Positions 22,581 through 33,321 of a stretch of 64,000 nucleotides of DNA are shown here, in pieces. The DNA comes from Prunus persica. Its lineage: Eukaryota > Streptophyta > Magnoliopsida > Rosales > Rosaceae. Each line of letters opens with the position of its first letter. Position 1 is the stretch's first letter. Location of the stretch: NCBI RefSeq assembly GCF_000346465.2, contig NC_034010.1, positions 3,864,941 to 3,928,940 of the forward strand, read 5' to 3'. The position numbers and the translations under genes are program-made. The notes under the pieces were generated by a model. That model made no database searches. It saw only the letters and a list, made by a program, of their open reading frames with translations, and had not been told where the DNA came from.

Positions 22581-24047
22581 CTGAGGCCCAAAAAATCCAT
22601 GGTTCGGTCCAATTAAATTCTCGGCCCAATGCGATACTTTACCAAGAAGAAACCCGATTTGGGCACGTGAAAGTTTGTCATATGCGCTTGTACACATGTC
22701 ACGCCAAGCAAATAAGCAACACGTCATGCTACAAGCTTAAGTGGGCCCAAGCCACGAAAGATGCCCGGGGCTTGCTTGAGTAGGTTGTGGTATGGATGGT
22801 AATAAGTTGACATGAGGCCCATTGATGAGCCGAGAAATAGAAGTCCCGGGGTTGCTTGGGAGCCCCGGAACTCAAGCCCATTTCTTAGGCCCAAATATGT
22901 GGGTGAGCACAAAGAGAGAAAAATAGCTCATTACTTCAACCAAAATAGTCCATTAGCTCAACTAAAATAGCTCAACAATTGATGAAGTTAGCCCATTCAC
23001 TTGATAAACCAACTTATTGTCCTAGAAGGCCCAAGCAACTTAAGAAAATATATGCAAAATCTCCAGCACCTAGCTAAAAACAAAGGCCACGATGAAAGCC
23101 AAAATATCCATGTGTGTAGGCTGCTGGAAGGCTCCAGCACATGGGAAAGAACAATTTCCAAGCACAAAACACTCGAAGAACCAAAGGATATTAACGTGCA
23201 AGCTGCCAGGAAGAGAAGCACCCTTCAAACCAACATACATACCCGAATTCCTTCCTTCATCAGACCTGGCCATGGAAAAAGGAAAGAAAGAAAGGAAGGA
23301 GATGGCTGGGAATGGAAGTCTCCCACTGGAACAGCTGCGGGGAAGGGGGCCTTGAGCTTCCAAAATTCCTGATTTTGTGCAAATAAACAGAGAAGATTTT
23401 GCTAGAATAAGATAAGTCAAAGAAGGGGAGGAGAAAGGAAGGAAAAAACTTGGCCAAAATGGATAGAAACCATTAGGGTTTCTTGGAAAAAGATGGCTTC
23501 CAGCTTCTATAAAAGGGGCCTCTTCTACCCAATCAAAAACCAACTCAGACCTAGAGAGCAAGCTTCCTCTCTTACCTACAAAAACCTAGCAATCTCGTGT
23601 ACTATTCACCCTCCTTCTTCATTTTCTTCTTATGGCAGACTACTTGCACATCTGCCAAGCTGCCCGAAGAACATGGTTCTTTCTTTCTCTCTTCTTAGCC
23701 AAATCAACTTGCAAACCTCTTCTTCCTCACCTTAAACATTCCCCTTTCTCCCTAGGAAGCCATATTTTCCTCTTTGGTGCTAAACTCACGCTGATTTTGC
23801 TTCCATGTCACAAGCCTCTCATGCCGAGCTAGAGAATTTATCTGTAAGCATCAAGAAATTATCTGTAAGTTGCTGTCGTTCTGGTTGGTGAAGATAGCCA
23901 AGATGCTTCTTAAGGCATCTCAATCCTTTCGAAGCATTCTTAGGGCTTGATCTTCGAACTCAGGCTCAAGGGGCAATTTCATCTATCTGTCCTTTATCGC
24001 AGCCCAGCCCGTTTGTAGCTGTCGGAAGAAAAAAGCCCATACACTTA
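22580..24047 (-). mobile_element. LTR-like repeat, truncated copy of the 58-60 kb element
   Basis: The segment is the reverse complement of about 58698-60212. Both copies carry GGCCCAAAAAATCCA, the polypeptide-like stretch beginning MASSxYKRGLFYP (23493 here, minus strand from 59276 there), and the AGAAAAAAGCCC end. This copy lacks the first 340 bases and the last 130 bases of the other one, so both LTR termini are missing. The reading frames in it have no recognised domain and their conservation simply follows the DNA copy. Confidence 0.7.
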
Positions 24048-25380
24048 CTACACCCCACATATGTTTTTGCAACCTTAGTTAGACTTTTTTTTTTTATCTT
24101 GTATTTATTCATGAATGGTAAGATTGAAGTTAGACAGGCTTTAAATGAGGTATGAGTTTATTTTTTGGCATTTTTCAAGTTTAGGATTTCATGATGGTTG
24201 TTGGTTGCATTTAGCACATCAGTACCGAACGCGATAGGTGAATTTGGTGGGATGCCACCGAAACATTGCACCTATTTCGGTTATGTTTGATCGTAGGACA
24301 TTTATGTTGTTTATTTCCTTTGAAAATTACTTTGGTTGTGTAATTAAGAATTTCTTATATTGCTCTGATATTGTCCATGGAGGGTAGAATTTGAGGTCAG
24401 ATGCCTATTTTGTGAACTGTGTGCTTTAGCATTGTATGTGCTGCCAGTTGAGATATTTAATGTATTGTTTTTACTAGTGGAAAATTTTAGGATTTATTAG
24501 TTTTTCAGGAGAGATTGCAGAAATTTTGGTAGAAGTCTGGACTCTTTTTCTGTTGTTGTTGTTCATGGAAGAGAGTTATTTTAGTTAGTAGGCCCGATAT
24601 TGGTTAGATGCCGGACAGGCAACAGGGTTCGTCACAGGTTCCAATGGAGAATTCAGAATGGGTCTTGTCACCAAACCATTCTAATAATCTAACGTCTTAA
24701 AACACGGCACGTCATTAAACTTGGAGTTATTGTTTTTTTTTTCTTCCCAAAACTCACTCGTTAACGTCAGTCTGAGCATGTTTCTTTCTCCCTTGGCCCC
24801 TGAAATTTTGTGCTTCAGGATTGCCCTGATCTGGAATCTTCAATTTTGAATGGTTTTGGGTGCTCTCTCCTCTGGGTTTGCTTCACTGCCTTGCTATATG
24901 GGGCCTTCAATTTTTAATGGTTGTGGTTCGCACCCTCTTATATGCAAAGATACGATTATCATTATATTTTGTTCATAGAATCATAACTATGTGTATATTA
25001 CATTATACCAATTTGACAAACGTCCTTTATAATCAAGCTTGTTTTGATTATATTAGGTTTGTCTGCTCTACCATAGCCTATAACAAGCTAATGTTTTGGA
25101 ATCAATGACTTGACACCATCAGTGGCTTCACTAAAACCAAAGAAACAAGCATCAGGATAATTGTGAATGGATTCAACAATTATTCGTTGATGGTATTTGC
25201 TCCTGATCGATCACGATTTCAACACTGAAGGACAACGCTCAGAAACTGATGTTAACGTTAAAGGTCAGTTTAACGCGTGAGCTTCGGAGGAAAAAAAAAA
25301 AAAAAAAACCTCCCCTAAAATTATACCAAAACTTGCTTCAATTCTAAATGGAAAAAGGTACAAAATCACATATGTAATGC

Positions 25381-25981
25381 AGACCAAGTGTTCGACGAAA
25401 TGTCCAGCAGAGGAAGAAGAAGGAGCTTACGCAGGCAGCCTGCCTTGCGCGCGCGCGCCGTTTTGGTCCAAGCGTGTTAGATTTTTTAAAAAAAAACCTG
25501 CCTTCAAAACGACGTCGTTTTGAGCCAGGTTTTTTAAAAAAACGAAAAAACCCCATCAGTAGCCTTATCTACCCGATTCTAATCCCGACCCCAGCAGCAG
25601 CAATTCATCCCAAAAACCTCATTTTTTGTTTTCGAATTTCCCTCTCCTCTAAAAACCTAACTAGTTCCCAATCTCCACCACCAACCACTACACGCCGCCG
25701 CCGCCGCTGCCATTGCTTCTCATCAAATTAAGTGAGTTCTAAATTCTAATTTTACATATATTATTTTGGGCTTTGGATAATTTTAAGGAAATTGATATGA
25801 CTTTCATGAATTATAATTTATTGGTATGGTATGTTATGATATTGATTGATTTTCTTATTTGGATTAGAATTTATATTAATTCATTGATTTTCTGCGTCCG
25901 CCACTGATTGAGAAAGCTCGTTTGTGGATGTAGATAACCAGTTGAATATAATTCGGCCAAGTCTTGGTGGTGTTTTTGAGC
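25381..25981 (+). promoter_or_regulatory. uL4 gene 5' region with a leader intron
   Basis: A GC-rich patch (GCGCGCGCGC near 25449) and CCGCCGCCGCCGC at 25695-25708 mark a likely transcribed leader. A donor at 25732 (GTGAGT) and an acceptor at 25932-25933 (GATGTAG) would remove a 5' untranslated intron just before the ATG at 25982. The transcription start is not fixed. The repeated AAAACGACGTCGTTTTGAG near 25506 is a palindrome. Confidence 0.5.
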
Positions 25982-28630
25982 ATGGCTTTGTCGGTATCCA
26001 GAAGGCTTTTACGCTCATTTGGCTCCGTCTTAGCATCGGGCCGCTGTGACTCTCCAAGTAGTTTATATCCATCACTTCATGCTTCTCTTGGTGAGGACGT
26101 GCATACTTTTGTTGTAAGCTTTTTGTTATTGACTTGTATGATCGGAACATTTTGTGGTATTGCAAAATATTAATTTTTTTCTACCTTTATTTTGGTCCTT
26201 GAACCGATTTGTGCGGCCTTGTTCCAGGGGTTGTCTCTTCGGAAGAATTCTCAGCTGTTTCCAAGGTATTATTGCATCATATCTACTATCAAATGAACCA
26301 GTGCAGCATGTTCATGTACATGGTGATTTATTGGATGCTTAGCTTTCTGTGGAAACATAGTAATGAACTCATATTATATTGTATCTCAATGTAGGCTGGA
26401 TCGTCTTTTCTAGCCAATCGAAGGCTTTCAACTTCTATCCCATCTCCTGAATCAAGTGGAGGAGCGTTTCCCTCTAATTTATTGTCTGCAAAGCCTGTGG
26501 TTGCTTCAGAGAGTAATATAGGTACGAGGAAAGGTCAAAACCATATATATCTTATAATATTGATGAAAAAAAAAAACAAAACAAAACATCTATCAAATGA
26601 GCATAACATTATATAGCTTAAAACCATAACCATATGATCTTATACAATAAGATACAATGGGTAACATTCATTTATGGATGAAACTCATTCGTTAAGACTT
26701 AAAACCCATTGAAAATAGTAAGTCAAAACACAGGCCAGGCAAGTGTAGGTATGCAGCAATTGTTAGTTTGTGGTAAAGCTTATTTATTACTTTACTGGGT
26801 TTACATTATAAACCAGTTGTCGGGATGTTTTATTAATGTTATCTATAAAAAATAAATGTGTAGGACTGTTTTAATGATTTTGTGTGTTGTGATATAGGAC
26901 TCTATCAAGACCTTGTAATTCCAGTGACAAATTTTCATAATGAAGATAAAGGCTTCACAGTTTTGGCTGGTGATGTTTTTGACGTACCTATTAGGAAGGA
27001 TATCATTCATCGGGTTGTACTGTGGCAGCTCGCAAAACGGCAACAGGTATTGACTTATCTATAAATTGAAGCATTAACACTAAATGATGGCTTAGCAATA
27101 TTGCATTCTGTTCCTGAACATTTATAAAAAAGAGAAAGGCTGCTATGCCACTTGGAAGTTGGAAGTACAGAGTCTTTCATTTAGTGTGATTTTTTGTTTT
27201 GGTTGGGGAATGTGGGGGAGCATTTGCTGAAAAAGCTTCTGGATTGCATACATAGTAAATTGGAAAAAAAAAAAGAAAAAAGAAAAAGGAAGGGGATAAG
27301 TATATGGGTTATTGCATAAGAGGAACTAAATTGACCAATAACTTTTGTATATTTTACTTTCACATGTCATTTGTTTTGAAATTCTTGTCATCCATGTTTA
27401 GAATTTTCATACTTTTGGTGGTCTAATGACCACTGAAATAATATTGGTGAGACTCTATGCACAAGTGAATTTGGGAAAGAAGATAAAAAATGCTTACGCT
27501 TGTTGAGTGGTCTACAGGGAACACATTCAACAAAAACTATTAGTGAGGTTAGTGGGACTGGGAGAAAACCATGGAATCAGAAGGGTACTGGTCGAGCGAG
27601 GCAGGGATCATTGCGTAGTCCCCAGGTACTGATTTATCATGTTTTGAAATCAGTATGTTTCTAGATTTTCAATCGAAGTCTGCCTTTAAGATGCTTTTGC
27701 ATAATGAATATAATGGGTGTTAACAGTTCAGAGGAGGTTCCACAATGCATGGTCCTAAGCCACGAAGCCATGCTTTTAAGCTAAATAAGAAGGTCCGGCG
27801 TCTAGGGCTAAAGATTGCTCTGACAGCTAGAGCAGCAGAGGGAAAGGCAACTCTCTCTCTCTCTCTCTCTCCCTCTCTGCTATGTTTGGATTTAGTTATA
27901 AAATGGGTTGAGTTATTTTAATTAAATATTTAAACTTTTATGTTTTGTATGGAACTTAACTAGAGAAGCTGTATGAAACTACAGCTTCTAATTTTTGATG
28001 ATTTTGAGGTCCCCACACATAAAACCAAGAATATAGCGAACTACGTCCAGCAAATGGAGGACTCCAAGAAACTTCTGCTGGTGGATGGTATCTTACCTGA
28101 AAAGCTCAAGTTGGCTACACAAAATTTACATTATGTGAACGTGCTGCCCGCAGTAGTGAGTTGCTCTTTGTGACCCTTAATAAGTGTTTGTATTATAGCT
28201 AGCAAACTATATGCAGCTGAGATGCCATTCCACATGGACACATTGTTCCAAATCCAGTGAGCTTCTTTATCCATCAGCAATGGCTTAGAGTAGAAATTAT
28301 TGACAAAAGCTTTTACATTGTCGAGCATGTTTGATTCACAAGAACTAAAACCTCTCTCTTTCTATCTCCTGATATTCGTGATACTGTTGCTCAGCTTTCG
28401 CTGTGGTCACCATATATAAGAACTATGACAACCAAAATAACGATTTCAATTTTTGTAGATACATGAACCAGCTGCCGTGTAAGTTCTGTTTGAAATCAGT
28501 ACTTATCTGTATTTCACACGTTTTGCAGGGTTTGAACGTCTACAGCATCCTGCAGCATGATACACTAGTGATGTCCCGTACTGCTGTAAATGAAATTGTT
28601 GAGCGGATGCACACTCCAATTAAACGTTGA
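25982..28630 (+). CDS. Ribosomal protein uL4, organellar (probably mitochondrial)
   Basis: Eight exons join in phase to 924 nt (307 aa): 25982-26090, 26228-26265, 26395-26521, 26898-27046, 27518-27625, 27727-27846, 27985-28155, 28529-28630. The protein is a bacterial-type L4/L1e-family large-subunit ribosomal protein, which in bacteria binds 23S rRNA and lines the exit tunnel with a long loop. Residues 1 to about 85 form an Arg/Ser-rich, acid-poor extension ([16 protein letters not shown]), typical of a mitochondrial presequence. The uL4 core starts near [11 protein letters not shown]. The basic tunnel loop is around residues 154-180 ([19 protein letters not shown], then FRGG). The intron after 27846 starts with GC (AAG|GCAACT) and runs straight into a CT microsatellite. 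A plastid location is less likely from the presequence but not excluded. Confidence 0.93.
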
Positions 28631-29846
28631 AGTAAAAGAAGGCCTTTGTTTTAACTCGGGATCGATAGGAACCAGCTTTTGCTTTTGATGGAGCTAAAAG
28701 AAGGCCAAAGCTTTTAGCCAAAAAATAATGTGTGTTGTTTTTGTTACGATATGCAAATTCCAGTGTTGATAGCTTGAATTTTATTTTGTTAAAAATTGTG
28801 GTTGAATATCAGTGAGATTTCGTAGCTTTTAAATTGCTCTACACCTGTATTGTCATTAAGCTAAGTTACTTTAAGGGGTCGTCAATTTTTTTTTTTGGTA
28901 ATGATTTAACAATTTTCTATAATGCATCAGATATGAATCGTTGTTTCTTTTTCTCTCCTGTTATACCCGATCTCTCTCCATGAAATATTTGATTTCTTCC
29001 AGTAATTAAGTGGGATACCTTGAATTCATTTACCTTCAAAACAAAATTATTTCATTTAAGTGTGTCCGCCTAGTACCGTCTACCATGTCTCATTACAAGA
29101 TGAAGCAAAATTTTGGCAAGCCACAAAATTGCATGAACGAGATTGGTGTTGCAAAGATACAAATGCAAAACAATGGAGCAATTCTTTAGCTTTCTGTCAA
29201 ACTCTCCTTCCATGCTCTTGTAAAATTCAGTTCGATTCACATCGTTAATCACCTCCAACAAATCACTTTCAATGATCACCTATCTACTTCAAATTTAGCA
29301 TACATGCATAAATTGTAGTAGACTAAATCTTACAATTTACTTATATAATGTCATCCATGTTATAAAAATAAAATAATCACAGTATGAAAAGTACTACTGA
29401 ATATTGGAAGTATAACTCAGATAGAATTCACTCTCTTTTGTTTCCTCTCACTTTTCCTTTCTTCTCTTCCTTTCTTTCCTCTCTTCTCTTTGGTGTGTTT
29501 TGCTAAGCAATGGGGGATGGCTTCCAACATCATCATTAAGCTCCAACATCATCATTAAGCTTTTTGAATATTATTTCCTTCTTTTCTTTATGTGGGCTCC
29601 ATCATTTTCTTTACAACAATCCAAAATTTAAGATGGTATTATGAGCATGAAATATCTAACTCCAACCATGAAGGTACCGTGACAGTTAGCACTCTATCTC
29701 CCTCTTTCTTTTTCTTTTTTCTATAGCAAAAGGAGGGCCTAGGGTTTATGGTACGGGTTGAGTACACTGGTTTACGCCATTGAAGTTGCTTCAAAGTTGC
29801 TACATTTCTTTAACACCAAGGCAAGGCTTCCTTGAAAATGACCCTC
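28631..29846. other. Intergenic, no gene recognised
   Basis: 3' flank of the uL4 gene followed by AT-rich DNA. Several pyrimidine-rich runs (about 29425-29490 and 29695-29725) are the only structure seen. A duplicated phrase (CCAACATCATCATTAAGCT) stands in tandem at 29524-29562. Confidence 0.5.
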
Positions 29847-30665
29847 ATGGCCAAAACTAGACCGGAGAGAAAGGACGTGGATTCTTACACGATCAGAGGC
29901 AACAACAAAGTCGTCAGAGGTAAAGAAAACGAGAAGGAAAACAATATTTTTGATTTTTTTTTGATTTTTTTATTTTGCGGGAAGGGAAATGTGTTGAAGA
30001 AATGGTGGTTTTGCAGTGGGGGATTGGGTGCTGATGGGCCCATCGGTCACCGGTAAGCCCCCATGCTTGGCATGCATCAAGAAGATTGAAGCCTAGGACG
30101 ACTGGAGCAATGTGAAAGTGAGAGTGAGGTCGTACTATAGGCCAGAGGAGTCGATCGGAGGGCGTAGAAAGTTTTATGGAGCCAAAGAGCTCCTTGTCTG
30201 ACCTCTATGATGATCGGAGAGCGCTGACACCATTGAAGGCAAGTGTAGGGTCCACTCTCTTAAGAACTACGCAAAGCTGGAGAATGTGGGAGCTGAAAAT
30301 TACTACTGTAGATTTGAGTACAAAGTTGATGCTGGAGAGCTTGCACCAGACATAGTTGCTGTGTGAGTGTCATTTGCTTTCTGGTTGCTTTGGTTTTTTT
30401 TTTTTTTTTTGGAAGACCTCTCTTATTGAAATGAGCGATAATATATTAAACTCGCACACATTGTGGACTAGACTTTTCTTGAGGGAGGAATTGACACTAC
30501 ACTGGTGGGTCCTTGCTGTTGCTTTGATTTTTAATTAGTGGAAATGTGGTGTTTATGTGGATAGAATATGATGGGTTTGTTTTTGTCTGTCTGTTTTGAA
30601 GGCATTGCAAGTGTGAGATGCCGTATAATCCGGATGAACTCATGTGAAGTGCGAAGGGTGCAGGG
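29847..30665 (+). pseudogene. EBS/SHL-type BAH-PHD chromatin reader, disrupted
   Basis: The fragments follow the order of plant EBS/SHL histone readers, which bind methylated H3K27 and H3K4 through BAH and PHD domains and control flowering. 29847 starts MAKTRPERKDVDSYTIRG. After an intron-like gap (about 29920-30016) come [32 protein letters not shown] and KFYGAKELL. Next, in another frame, come [19 protein letters not shown] (about 30264-30320) and CKCEMPYNPDELM (about 30605-30645). Breaks seen: TAG at 30094-30096, TGA at 30199-30201, a frameshift between 30201 and 30250, and a further single-base loss after the PHD start near 30645. The rest of the PHD finger is not found. Retained intron-like gaps argue for duplication of genomic DNA, not a processed copy. 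Confidence 0.8.
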
Positions 30666-30905
30666 AACGGTAATCTTTTTGCTTCTTTACTTTCTTTCTC
30701 AATGTGTTGCACATTTTTTGAGATTCGAGTTTTTGAATGTGTTGTGTTACTTGAAAATTGTTCGCAAAAGAAACATCAACTAGGTTATCTATCTGTAATA
30801 ATGGCTCTAACAATTGCAGTCATGATCTTGAGAGCACTTGTTTAGCAGGCATATGCAAACAACATAAGCACTCATTTGTGTGTATGTTCAATTTAAACAG
30901 GGAAA

Positions 30906-30996
30906 TGCTTGGAGAGCTTGTTGATAATTTAGGTCCTGTAGATACTCGAGCAACATCTCCTATTCATAGATCTGTGCCTGCCTTTATACAGTTAGA
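30906..30996 (+). pseudogene. atpB: Nuclear insertion of plastid atpB fragment (NUPT)
   Basis: About 90 bases read [19 protein letters not shown] followed by [10 protein letters not shown], closely matching the plastid ATP synthase CF1 beta subunit just before its nucleotide-binding core. The DNA is also close to the plastid gene. The match begins and ends abruptly, with an A-run on the right, and no other part of atpB is nearby. It is a short transferred fragment without coding function. Confidence 0.8.
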
Positions 30997-31359
30997 AAAA
31001 AAAAATTTCAAGGGAATTATCTGGTGGCTACTGAATCTTGTTTGGAAGAAATTTGGGTCCTTTTTGCAACATAATTTGGCTCTACCTTATGTAAATCTTA
31101 AATACCCTAATAGATACATGATTTTATTTTACCATTGACGACGCATACGTATAGGTATCATCTGCTTGCATTGGCATGACCATTGTAGAAGCAAAAAAAT
31201 TGGAAAGCTTTGTTTTGTTCAGAATGTTCGTCTAAAGAGGATGTGATTAAGGCCCCAGAGCCAGAATGCATTTTCAGCATCACCAGAAGCTGATGCAAAG
31301 GTGCGGCTTATCATGATGGAGTTTTGGTTATTTTATGTTATTCTGAGCTCTTTTCTAAT

Positions 31360-32040
31360 TTCAGTCTCTTTCCAGGAGTCTCTGGCTAGTTTTTCGACTG
31401 TGGAGGCCATGGTCCAGCCTGTTGTCCCAGAAAACTCTTCAGTCCCAGACTTTAGCAAATTGGATTTAGATTCGCTCTGATCCACAGGAACGAGGAAGTT
31501 AGAGGTCCTCCTCCAACTGCAGCTGCCGAATAAGCCATGTTTCAAGTGAAAAAATGGAGAGACGAAGGGTTTTCTGTTGAACAAGGCTATTAATCCGTCA
31601 ATCAGCTGATGGAAGATTTGTGTTTGCTTGCCAAAGAACAGGTGCTGCCTCTACCATTTCTGGAAGCTAGTGTAACTTTTACAGAGGACTTCCAGGATCT
31701 GGCTGGACAATGGGCAGCCATTGAGAAGAACTACAAGGAGGCCGAAGTTTACAAGAACACTTTCAGCACTAGTGTTCGAGACCTGGAGCAAGAGAGGAAA
31801 GCTTGTAGTCTCAAGTATCAACAGCTCCAGCAAGTGAAGACTGAAATTGTAGCTCGGCTTCAAAAACAGTTGGCTAGCTAGCAAAGAACAAGAACACAAT
31901 CAACTCCATGCTTTTCTGAACTCCGTTGGATTCCGCCTGGACTCTGCAGAGCCAGATTGCTAAAGCTAAGCCTGCCTGATGCCGAAGCTACTCTTTTCAA
32001 GGCAGATGTGTACTCAGAGCTCTCTCATTTCAAAACAGTT
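31360..32040 (+). pseudogene. Broken coiled-coil gene fragment
   Basis: Two reading frames in series look like pieces of one protein. About 31376-31480 reads SLASFSTVEAMVQPVV and more, ending at a TGA. 31609-31881 encodes 90 aa with heptad-like, Glu/Lys/Gln-rich sequence (LEQERKACSLKYQQLQQ). Coding-like sequence then continues out of frame or past stops to about 32040 (LNSVGFRLDSAEPDC). No domain is recognised. Long C-terminal coiled coils of this kind occur in plant mobile-domain and retroelement-associated proteins, but that link is a guess. Not an intact gene. Confidence 0.45.
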
Positions 32041-32148
32041 TTTATCTAGCCTTGAACATTACTATATGCTTGAATTGTAAAATTTGAAACATTTTCAAAA
32101 GTGGAACAGATTTCACTGAACTGCAGCAACTTGGTATTTTGTAATTTG

Positions 32149-32153
32149 ATCAA
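32149..32153. repeat. Target-site duplication ATCAA, left copy
   Basis: Five bases directly left of the LTR at 32154, identical to 42448-42452 directly right of the LTR ending at 42447. This is the 5-bp duplication expected for Ty3/gypsy integration, and it fixes the element's borders. Confidence 0.9.
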
Positions 32154-32625
32154 TGTTGATGCGAAAAAATGGTTTACCACTTATTTCGTCAACTTAGTCA
32201 AATTATCCCTTCGGTAGGTGACTGTCCTCGGTAAGTGATCTACTCCAGAGAGGTGAGTACCTACAAAGGACACGTTCGGTAAATCCTTGGGGTACCGGTG
32301 CGGTACCGGCCGAAGGCTCTCCGATGCTCAAGTAAGTACGGATTTAGTAAAGTTTAACTGACAGATCACACGATAGCGTACCGTTAGTTCTGATCCCTTC
32401 CTTTTGGGGATATGGGTCTCCTTATATAGGCCTTGGGAGGTGTGCACTGTGCTCATATTTCCGATGTGGGACTCTGGACATGAATTGTGAGCATGGCACG
32501 TGTCTGATGGTGAAAGGGGCCAAGATAGATGGCTTTGGTAGGGAGCATGCCGAAGGGGTCCGTTGATCAGAATCGATCCTATCCACGTGTTCGATGGTAA
32601 TAGGCCGTTTATTTCGGTATAAACA
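32154..32625 (-). repeat. 3' LTR of the Tat element
   Basis: 472 bp, TG...CA on either strand, with a TATA-type sequence (minus strand CCTATATAAG, 32430-32421). It differs from the other LTR at 32251, 32401, 32536 and 32556. Confidence 0.95.
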
Positions 32626-32961
32626 GTAGTCCCCCAAGTTCTCTTCCGAAGGTCCTTCGGAAGGGAATTTAGTTCTCTATGGCAGCTTGGAGGTTATCCT
32701 GCCGTTCAGTATGCTCGTTTGGGGGGAGGGAAGACGCTTGCGTCGATCCTTTCGGAAAATATCGTTCGGGAGAAATTGACCTGGGACACGAGGGGTCGTC
32801 GATGTTGAGAGGCAAGTGGGCAGAGAGACGCTTCGTCTTCTGTGCCTGGCGCGCAGTTAATGACGCCATCCGTCGGGTGACGCGTGGCCAGCAAAAGCAC
32901 GTCTGGCGGCGCATTGATGAGCCATTTCGTCTTTCGAGGCGTACCGTTACAGCTCTCTCCC

Positions 32962-32969
32962 TATAAATA
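32962..32969 (+). promoter_or_regulatory. TATA box of the accessory gene
   Basis: CCCTATAAATAGAGG stands about 350 bases before the ATG at 33322, on the plus strand, opposite to the retroelement's own direction. The position fits an independent promoter inside the element driving the accessory gene. Confidence 0.55.
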
Positions 32970-33321
32970 GAGGTTGCTCCGGATGAAAGGTTCACTTTGC
33001 AATTGTGAGTTTGCGCGAGAGCTCTTGAGTAGGCGATTTTCGAAGTGTGCGAACGGTAATCCAGGCGATTTTCGAAGTGTTTCTCGGCATACGAGGCGAT
33101 TTCCGGAGGGAGTGAACGGCAATCCAGGCGACTTTCACAGCACTCAAGGTAAGATACCGTTCGGCACCTCCTGAATTTTTATTATACGTCTGTCCATGGC
33201 ATAGGCTAGCCGATCGTTAAGTAGGATCTTCCTTCGGTAGTCTAGTGGCCATAGGTAGAGATATAGGTATCGGTAGGATAGTGCGGCACGAACCTTAGTT
33301 TCCCTTTTCTTTGTTTTGTAG

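Larger units (their letters stand above)
18700..25380. repeat. Large imperfect inverted repeat, arms over 1 kb
   Basis: The left arm (about 18700-20144) is the reverse complement of the right arm (about 24290-25380). Outer ends match: ATTACATATGTGATTTTGTA on the left against TACAAAATCACATATGTAAT on the right. Long matches continue inward, for example the AAGCTTGATTATAAAGGACG block at about 19140 against about 25020-25045, and the CCTCCATGGACAATATCAGA block at about 20050 against 24372-24390. The left arm is longer because it holds an inserted segment at 19262-19505. The right arm lacks about 130 bases present near 18766-18895. The arms enclose about 4.1 kb. No transposase is recognised. It could be a large transposon with long terminal inverted repeats, or two copies of one repeat in opposite orientation. 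Confidence 0.75.

Noticed and set aside
22997..23561. Long open frames on both strands, repeated at 59160-59835
   Set aside because: Conservation between the two places is explained by the DNA repeat. Composition is biased and no domain or splice structure is visible.
30906..30996. Genuine nuclear ATP synthase beta gene exon
   Set aside because: The wording matches the plastid, not the mitochondrial, beta subunit, and no other exon is present.
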